Source of the DNA: Gyromitra esculenta
Lineage: Eukaryota > Ascomycota > Pezizomycetes > Pezizales > Discinaceae
Direction: 5' to 3'
Length of the DNA stretch: 64,000 nt
NCBI GenBank assembly: GCA_038503075.1
Contig: JBCAML010000014.1
Location: 1,116,001 to 1,180,000 of the forward strand
In this document: positions 56,839-64,000 of the stretch, in pieces
Position numbering within the stretch: the first letter of the stretch is position 1
Layout: each line of letters begins with the position of its first letter
Notes under the pieces: model-generated
Told to the model about the DNA's origin: nothing
Database searches by the model: none
The model's input: the letters and a program-made list of their open reading frames with translations, nothing else
Made by a program: the position numbers and the translations under genes

Positions 56839-57969
56839 CTATGACGATGTGTACTGAATCCTCATCATCTCAGCTTGCCTCCTCTTGGACTCTGCCCAAC
56901 TCTCCACTATCCCTAAAAATTAGCACCCTACTACAAGCGAAGAGAAGAGAAGGATAACGTACGTGTAGTCTCCTCGGTAGTCCCCCAGATATACCACGGG
57001 CTCTCCTTTCCCATTTCATACTTCTTCTCGATCACCACATATTCCACAATTTCTTTTGGCCGATCAGACCCTTCAACGAGCTCTCCCTTTGGCGTGAATT
57101 TTGATAGACTCTTGCAACGTTTTTAGTATATACCTTTCTTTTGCTTTACCAAAGAGCGGGAGTACAAACCTGCATCGAATGTATCCGAATAATCGCTTGA
57201 ATCCTGTTGATGTTCATCCCCATATAATGATGTGCTTTCCTCGACACGATCTTGGGCCGACTCAGCATCTGATGGAGCTTCCATTCCAATTTAATACCTC
57301 CCCGTGCAATAATACGCTTCTGGAACGAGCCAAGAAGACCCACTCCACAGATCAAGCGGAGGGTGGTCATATCCCCTCTTTGTAGTCTTTGTTAATAGAA
57401 AAGTCGTTAAGGTTGGGGGTGTGCGTGGCTTACTCGGCGAATGCGGTGTACATGTCCTTGTAGAGCGAGGGAGCCACTTTCTTGGGTTCACGGAGGTGGA
57501 GTTTGTGTTTTGTGACGGCGCGGAAAACGACCATGCTGTGAAAAGAAAAATGTTAGATATTTTGGGGCAGAGTGACTTAGAGTTAGAGAGATGGACTTAC
57601 TCTCTTAGGTCGAGAATACGTTGTTTTACTTGGTGCTTTATCAGTTGGAATCTCGCTTTTGGCTCCGAGAACAACTTTGGTAGCTTCGCACCGGTAGGCA
57701 TAATAAAGGTGTCTGAACCCAATTAACATGCTCTGAAATAAAAACTACAAAATCGATAGGATAAAATTGTGTATTTTACCTGAGAGAAGCCCGATGTCTC
57801 CACGATCTACCACTCCTCTCCCCAAGACTTGCTCACTTGGGGTAGCTTTCTCCCTAGCAGGTTTGAGCATTAGTGGTGTGCCAGCACCTGACCTCCATCG
57901 TACGAATTGTAGCGTCGGAGAAGCCTTGGGGAAGATCATACATCGTGATCGGAGGAAGCACTGAGCCAT
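56839..57969 (-). CDS. Mitochondrial ribosomal protein mL45-like (Tim44-like domain)
   Basis: Large-subunit mitoribosome protein or Mba1-type ribosome receptor. Exons 57969-57780, 57712-57601, 57535-57434, 57377-57170, 57110-56963 and 56912-56839 give 277 aa. Seen: a basic presequence (MAQCFLRSRCMIFPKASPTL), TFIMPTGAKLPKLFSEPKAR, then the Tim44-like part LHLREPKKVAPSLYKDMYTA, FAEGDMTTLRLICGVGLLGS, FQKRIIARGGIKLEWKLHQM and KEIVEYVVIEKKYEMGKESP. The end reads RIVESWAESKRRQAEMMRIQ. Fungal mL45 and Mba1 are homologous; I lean to mL45 but cannot separate them here. Divergent from EOS1. Confidence 0.8.
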
Positions 57970-58260
57970 TGCGGTGGTTGCGATAACGGAGGAGAGGGTT
58001 TTTCTTCTTTCTTTTCCGGGCTTGGGGGAGTTGAGGAAAGCTGATTAATTCCCAAGTAGCGCGAAAAGGCAAGGGAAAGCCGCGTTTTGTATTTTTATGC
58101 ACCAAACCCCCCCGAGTAAGTCGTGCCTCGAGATTTGATATCTAAAATGGCTACGGTGATGTAAATTCCACGGATTTTGTCGGGTTCGCGTGTATTTTTT
58201 GGTGTCCCGCGGTGAACCCCGCTTGAGCCTCATCCCACCACCTGTCCCTTGTAGTTATTT
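57970..58260. promoter_or_regulatory. Shared divergent promoter region mL45/EOS1
   Basis: 291 bp between diverging start codons. No specific element is recognised. Confidence 0.45.
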
Positions 58261-59468
58261 ATGTACCTTGCACCACATCTAGCTCCCTTCCCTGCTTCGG
58301 TGGTGGTGTTGCTGAAACCCTCCTCGGCCTCAACTCCAACTCCAACTCCAACCTCCCCCCCAAACCCCACTCAGTACAGCTTCAGAACCCTCAAACTAAT
58401 TAAATATCCAACCTTTCCCCACACCCTCCCCGGTATCTCATCCTGATACGTGCACCGCGGCAGCATATTGCCGCGTAGACAGCTCTGCTGGCACCGGCGT
58501 CTGCGCGAGAAGATTCTCGCGAACCCTTGCAGCACCCCCGAGTCGCTTCGATTCTGGGTGTCGAACGATGCTACCACATACCGTTGATCCTGTGTCGTGG
58601 CTTGAGCGTGTGTCCTAGCCTCGTGGGGCTGTCAAGATGTGGACTGGCAATCTTGGGGAGCTCGGGGTTTAGGTGTTCGCTGGTGGAGCTGTGGTTGGCT
58701 TGTCTTTGGGTGCGTTTAGTGGACGGTTGGTAAAGATAGTATAGAAAGAGGTTGGAGTTCTGACTATTTAATGGGCGTAGTGCTGCGCTTCTGCATATCT
58801 GTCGTATATCTTAATCAACAACCTCATGGCGAGATGGTAGGGAGCTATATTATGGCTTTTGTTTTTTGTAAGGTCTAATGCTAATGGCGGGAGGGTTATA
58901 GGCTTATTTACTATACGCCTAAAGGTCTATTTTCTTCCCTTACCTTTCATCCTATGTATTTGGGTTATGGCTTCTGGACCGGAGGTTTAGCTATTGCGTG
59001 TTTCGGAACTTGGAGATGCCGCAAGAATCTAAAGGCTGACAGGTTTTTTTTACTACCGGGGATAATTAGCCACCATTGTGCGACTGTTTTCGATCGGCGC
59101 GATAAACGCATATCTGACATCCTGGACGTTACAGTTGGTTGGCGCCAATAAGCCGCGAATGCTGTTGCCAGCTTGGATATTCATAGCCTTTGTGAGTATT
59201 AGGTTTTTTAAAATTCTAATTTATCTCTATGCCTGCTTGAGTGTCTCATCGCTGCCATGGCTCTTGCTTTATCCCGCTTAACATATTTACTCTCAATTCT
59301 TTTTTTCCACAGGTGCTTACTATCAGCTACCACCTGACTCTGCGCAAAATCAACGTTTCGAGAGGCGAATTCTCACCGGCGATATCGGTGCTTTGCTTTG
59401 CGAGCTTTTGCAGTATGTGTATGCTGCTATACGAAATACATCTATGTCCCTCTGCTTGCAAAAGGTAG
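58261..59468 (+). CDS. EOS1: EOS1-like ER N-glycosylation protein
   Basis: ER multipass protein linked to N-glycosylation and oxidative-stress tolerance in yeast. Exons 58261-58432, 58483-58709, 58781-58836, 58902-58924, 59070-59191 and 59313-59468 give 251 aa. Seen: HPRVASILGVERCYHIPLIL, CCASAYLSYILINNLMARW, WLIYYTPKATIVRLFSIGAI, NAYLTSWTLQLVGANKPRML, LPAWIFIAF and TISYHLTLRKINVSRGEFSP, in the order I remember for the Eos1 family. Exon 4 is only 23 nt. The first exon (from 58261) is the least certain part: it is Pro/Thr-rich and joined by a 50-nt intron chosen by frame. The end (ACKR-stop) may be shorter than usual. Confidence 0.78.
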
Positions 59469-60331
59469 CTAGTTTAGGATCTTGTTTTACTTGTCTGGTT
59501 AGGACCTTGTTTTACTTGTCTGGGATATCAAACCTTTTTATTTTATTTTTTATTTTATTATTATTATGGGTATACATACGCGGCACATATCATGTCTTGA
59601 ATGGTTGGTGGTTGCGTGTGCTTGGTGGGGCAATGACTGGGGGGATGGCCTTGGCTCGTGTGGTTTGGAATGACCTGTTGAAATTGTGCGGGATCCGGGG
59701 TTAGGAAGCACTGATTGGTGCTATTTGATCTGAAGTTCTTTCGACCGGTATTCACCTGGGGGGAGGGGCTTCCGAGACTGTGGTTTTGAGCTGTAACTCG
59801 TAGAAGAGGCGATACATGTAGCTACCCAGGTACCTACCTACCACAGGCAAATGGCAAAAAGATACTTATTACAGCAGCACAAAATTAAATGAAGAAGACA
59901 GATGCAGGTTTATTAACGGGACTTCAAACGGCGTGCGACCCAAAACCAATTGATTACCTGCGTTACATATCACTCATACTCATGGCCATCCTCTCCTTCC
60001 CTAGTCGTCACCCAGTTGCGCGGCCCCAGCGCCTCATCTTCTCCAATTCCCGGCTTGGCGGAGGCTTCACGTCGCCGGTTCTTCTCCATCCCCAGCTTAC
60101 TCCCATTACTAGTCCAGGTACATAAACACCTACATACCCACCCCACGGAGCACTCCCCGCTCAACCAAACTACCCTATCCATATCGATTATCCCAAGGAC
60201 AGCCCTCCCTTCCAAGCCCAGCCTCGGCTCAGTACACCTCCTTCTCTGGCATCGCTGCTGCTAAATAATCTCGCAAAAACAAAGTCCACCCACTACATCC
60301 GCAGTACCGGACGATATCTTCTCCACTAGTT
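59469..60331. other. Intergenic EOS1-SLA2
   Basis: About 860 bp: EOS1 3' region and SLA2 promoter, with a pyrimidine-rich stretch at 60140-60300. No gene is seen. Confidence 0.5.
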
Positions 60332-63300
60332 ATGGCATACACCGGCGCGTCGCGAAATGTGGATATGAGCAGGTTCGTGGGATCTCTCTAGGCGTATCCT
60401 GTGTTTTGGAGATGTCTCGAAAGAAAGTTGGAGCTAATGGCGAATTAATTTGATTTCTCCCCAATAGATCTGAATCGGACCTCTCAATCAACATCAAGAA
60501 AGCTACTAATATCGGTATAATAACATTCTCTTCCTTGATACCTTTCACCGGGGGCACAACGTAAGCTAACCTAGATATTTGGCGTACAGAGGAAACCGCC
60601 CCTAAACGTAAGTCGCACTTCTAGCCACAACACTTAGGAATTCAGACGCTGAGAGATATTTGGGGATTTTTTTTTACAGGGAAGCATGTCCGGTCCTGCA
60701 TCGTCTACACCTGGGATCACAAATCGTCGACCTCGTTCTGGTCTGGCATGAAAGTGTAAACCACCACCACCTTCCCCCTAATCACCGAGGTCTGAACTCG
60801 CTGACACGGACAGGCAACCTATTATGGCGGATGAGGTCCAGACCTTTAAAGCCCTGATCTGCATCCACAAAGTGTTGCAGGAAGGCCATCCGGTCACAAT
60901 CCGAGAAGCACAGGCCCACACCGGCTGGCTGGAATCACTGACTAGAGGGATTGTAGGAGAAGGATTACGGGGTACGGCAGTATCATTCGGAAATGCCAAT
61001 CATCTAGAGGAGCAGCTGACTCCAACATCAGGTTATGGACCTTTGATTCGGGAATACGTCTATTTCCTTCTGGCCAAGCTTGCGTTCCATAGACATCATC
61101 CGGAATTTAACGGTTAGTGTGTGATCGAAGTGTAGTTTGTTCCGGGGAGGCTCACTTTGGTTTATAGCTAATATCGGTGGCAGGTGTTTTCGATTATGAG
61201 GAGTACATCAGTCTGAAAACGATCAATGATCCTAATGAAGGGTAGGGGTTTAAAATTATATGTAATCTTTTGTAATCTTTTTTTGGCTGACTGGTTACAG
61301 ATATGAGACTATTTCCGACTTGATGAACCTCCAAAACCAGATTGAAACATTCCAGAAACTCGTGTTTTCGCACTTCCGACATGGTGTTAATAATGAGTGT
61401 CGTATCTCTGCTCTCGTACCACTTGTTCAGGAAAGTTATGGTATTTACAAGTTTATCACGAGCATGCTGAGGGCTATGCATCAAAGCACTGGTGACGACG
61501 ACGCACTTGCGCCACTGCGGGTTCTGTACGATGGCCAGCATCACCGTCTAGTCCGCTTCTACTACGAATGCTCGAACCTCCGGTACCTGACCAGCTTGAT
61601 CACCGTACCTAAGCTCCCGCAGGATCCTCCGAATCTGCTCAGCGAAGACGAAGCACCTCCGGCTCTTCCCCGCCGCCCGGTCGAACCACCGATCCCGGAG
61701 CCGACTCCTACCCCTACCCCTGTGCAAACAGTCAGCCAGCCGGAGCCGGAGCCGATCTCGGATTTCTGGTCGAACGACCAATTGCAGCGACAGCAGCAGG
61801 CGTATGAAGCTGAGCAAAGACGACTCCAAGAGCAAATGGAGGCTGAGCAGAGGCAGCAACAGATGATGGCTATGCAGCAGCAACAACAGTTTGAAGAGAT
61901 GCAGAGGCAGCAAATGGAGCAGCAGCGATTGGCGCAAGAGCAGTTGATGAGGGACCAGATGCAACGACAAGCGCAAGGGCATGTTGCGGAATTGGAAAGG
62001 CAATTGTTGGAATATAAGGGACAACATGACAATCATTTGCTGTTGCTCGAGTCGTATGATCAGGTATTTTGTGATGGTAATTTAGCGCCCGGATTAAGCT
62101 GATAGTGTTTCAGAAAGTTAAAGCTTTAGAGAGTGAAATTGTCAATCTTCAGTCGAATGCTCATCAACAGCTCGCATCTAAGGACGATCTTATCAGATCG
62201 CTGCAAGGTATTACCTTCTCAGCTAGAGTACTTGGGTTTGTCCCTTTGTGCTAACTTGTAACAGAGCAAGTTAATATGTGGAAGAGCAAGTACGAGGCAT
62301 TGGCGAAGCTTTATTCTCAGCTTCGACACGAACACTTGGAGTTGCTTGGAAAGTTCAAACAGATCCAGCTCAAGGCTTCATCTGCACAAGAGGCAATTGA
62401 GAGACGAGATAAATTGGAGAGGGAGATGAAATCTAAGAACCTAGAGTTGGCTGATATGATCCGGGAGAGAGATCGTGCTTTGTACGATCTAGATCGTGTC
62501 AAGGGGGTAAATTTAATCTTGGATTTGTCATTTTGTGGACATGAGCGCTGATTCATGACGCAGACCCAAAAAGAAGAGGTCGACAAGGTCAGGCGAGAAC
62601 TTCGATTCGCGCAGGAAAAGGCCGAAAACAACGAGAAATCTAAGGGTACCGAGCTGTCGGCTTTGCTCTCTCGCCATAACCGAGAAATAGCGAATTTGGA
62701 AGAGTTGCTGCGTATCAAGCAGAGGGCTCTAGACGAAGCGCAGTCGAGATTCGGTGATAGGGATAGCGATATGGAGAGACGCCTACGGGAGAAGGAAGAG
62801 GAACTCGAGATCTTTAAAGCTGGCATGGACCAAACCCTTATGGACCTTAATCACATGAGACTGGTACGATCAAACATCGCATTTTTAACTAGTGACATAG
62901 ATCTAACTGTTACGTTTAGCATAGCAACGAGACCGATCATATTCTGGAGGCGCAACTTGACGAGATACTGTTGGATCAATTGAAGAAATTGACAGAGATC
63001 ATCGGTATGAGATCAGTATGCCTATCTTATCATGAAGCTCGCTGACAGTGTATCAAATAGATTCCGTGCTGCAGAGTGGTGTTCAGCGAGTGGACGATGC
63101 TTTGTATGAGCTTGAATCTCCTATGAACGCAGGAAACCAAAACGCATCACCTGGGTATCTTCTTTCTCAAGTCGAAAAGGCTCAGCTCAGCGCCACGGAA
63201 TTCGCCACCCAGTTCAACAACTTCGTCGTAGATGGCCCCAACAGCACCCAATCCCAGATCATCAAAACACTTCACGTCTTTGCAGGTGCCATCGCAGATG

Positions 63301-64000
63301 TACTAGCTAATGCCAAGGGTATCACCCGCTTCGCTACCGACGAGAAGAAAAGCGAGGCCATTACCTCCGCGGCACGACAATCTGCCAATACCAGTGTCAA
63401 GTTCTTCCAGAACCTCTTGTCCTTCCGTTTGGATGGTTTAAGCCAAGACCAGAAGATGGATATTGTGGTGTCTAGTAATCTAGAAGTCCAAAAGAATCTT
63501 CAGAAGTTGACGAAGCTTGCCGAGCAGTTCGTGCAGGGAGCCGACCTTTCAAAGGCTACTGGAGACATCGGAGATCTTGTCGATAATGAGCTTAACAAAG
63601 TTGCTGAGGCTATTGATGCTGCGGCTGCGAGATTGGCTCAGCTCATGAAGAAGCCAAAAGATCCAGGGTTCTCTACTTTCGAAATTAGGATCCATGAGTA
63701 TGCTACCTTTTCCAGTCTTATCCCCAATAAGCTGCGTTACTAACCCTGCCTTTTAGTTCAATTCTGGACGCTGCAATTGCGGTTACCAATGCTATCGCTC
63801 AGCTTCTTAAAGCTGCCACTATCTCACAGAAAGAGGTAATTTTATCATTTCCATCCCCTCCAAGTATTTCTTGGCTAATTTCATCAGATTGTTGCCCAAG
63901 GAAAGGGAAGTAGTACTAGAACTGCTTTCTATAAGCGAAACAACCGATGGACGGAGGGGTTGATCTCTGCTGCTAAGGCTGTGGCTACATCCACCAACAT
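60332..64000 (+). CDS. SLA2: SLA2/END4 endocytic adaptor, ANTH and I/LWEQ protein (3' end cut by window edge)
   Basis: Links clathrin coats and PI(4,5)P2 to actin during endocytosis; standard right flank of the Pezizomycotina MAT locus. At least 14 exons: 60332-60372, 60469-60515, 60590-60607, 60680-60755, 60814-61112, 61184-61241, 61301-62063, ~62114-62207, 62265-62506, 62564-62863, 62920-63004, 63061-63697, 63757-63835, 63888 to the edge. Seen: SESDLSINIKKATNIEETA, KHVRSCIVYTWDHKSSTSFW, IMADEVQTFKALICIHKVLQ, YGPLIREYVYFLLAKLAFHR (ANTH domain), LVRFYYECSNLRYLTSLIT, a Pro-rich linker, a Gln-rich coiled coil (residues ~345-640) and the beginning of the I/LWEQ region (SILDAAIAVTNAIAQLLKAA, YKRNNRWTEGLISAAKAVAT). 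Exon 3 has 18 nt. The ANTH part contains an unusual insert (TAVSFGNANHLEEQLTPTSG) before YGPLIREY. Confidence 0.93.

Noticed and set aside
61548..62036. Leu- and Cys-rich antisense frames opposite SLA2
   Set aside because: Mirror of CAG-rich codons in the SLA2 glutamine-rich coiled coil.
1..64000. tRNA genes, rRNA genes, CRISPR arrays, bacterial-type operons
   Set aside because: No convincing tRNA T-loop/anticodon arrangement was found by eye, and the window is eukaryotic nuclear DNA; a tRNAscan run would be needed to exclude tRNAs fully.

Overview
This window is nuclear DNA of a filamentous ascomycete (Pezizomycotina). Its genes are typical fungal housekeeping genes with many short introns (mostly about 50-75 nt, GT-AG with a few GC-AG), and the intergenic DNA is AT-rich. 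The decisive landmark is the synteny COX13 (29.2-29.8 kb) - APN2 (30.2-32.8 kb) ... SLA2 (60.3 kb to the right edge), which is the classic frame of the mating-type (MAT) locus. Inside it, at 45.2-46.3 kb on the minus strand, lies an HMG-box gene with the features of MAT1-2-1. The window therefore carries a MAT1-2 locus. I saw no alpha-box (MAT1-1-1) gene. High intron density and many small inverted-repeat elements would suit an early-diverging group such as the Pezizomycetes, but I cannot place the species.

Layout. 0-15.7 kb: ALG2 (cut by the left edge), DSC3, ENP2, ARP3, ALG12, an unrecognised small gene, a tryptophanyl-tRNA synthetase with an unusual hydrophobic tail, and DSC2. 15.7-18.9 kb: gene-poor DNA with repeat elements. 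18.9-29.8 kb: ATP4, SDH2, TFA1 (TFIIE alpha), a CFIm68-like RRM protein and COX13. 30.2-60.3 kb: the MAT interval, expanded to about 27.5 kb between APN2 and SLA2. It holds, in order, a divergent pair of paralogous genes of unknown function with homeodomain-like C-termini (34.4-38.7 kb), a UBX-domain protein, SHY1, MAT1-2-1 between inverted-repeat elements, a sodium:solute symporter-family transporter, CENP-T, CMS1, mL45 and EOS1. 60.3-64 kb: SLA2, cut by the right edge.

The most interesting object is the divergent pair. The two proteins align over their whole length, share four intron positions and phases, and are transcribed away from a 570 bp promoter region. The plus-strand member ends in a 60-residue segment that fits the homeodomain without gaps: L16, F20, L34, M40, V45, W48, F49 and R53 all fall at canonical spacing, but position 51 is Tyr instead of Asn. 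The minus-strand member keeps the first part of the fold and has lost W48/F49. Divergent homeodomain genes are the hallmark of the basidiomycete HD mating-type locus and are not part of the usual Pezizomycotina MAT gene set, so a pair beside MAT1-2-1 deserves a direct test.

Other themes. Divergent gene pairs with short shared promoters are common (ALG2/DSC3, WRS1/DSC2, UBX/SHY1, CENP-T/CMS1, mL45/EOS1). Two subunits of the Dsc E3 ligase and three N-glycosylation genes (ALG2, ALG12, EOS1) lie in the window. At least three small inverted-repeat (MITE-like) families are present, two of them in two copies, and the palindrome TACATGTA is strongly over-represented in non-coding DNA. Exon boundaries were set by hand from splice signals, reading-frame continuity and remembered family conservation. 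No database search was run.
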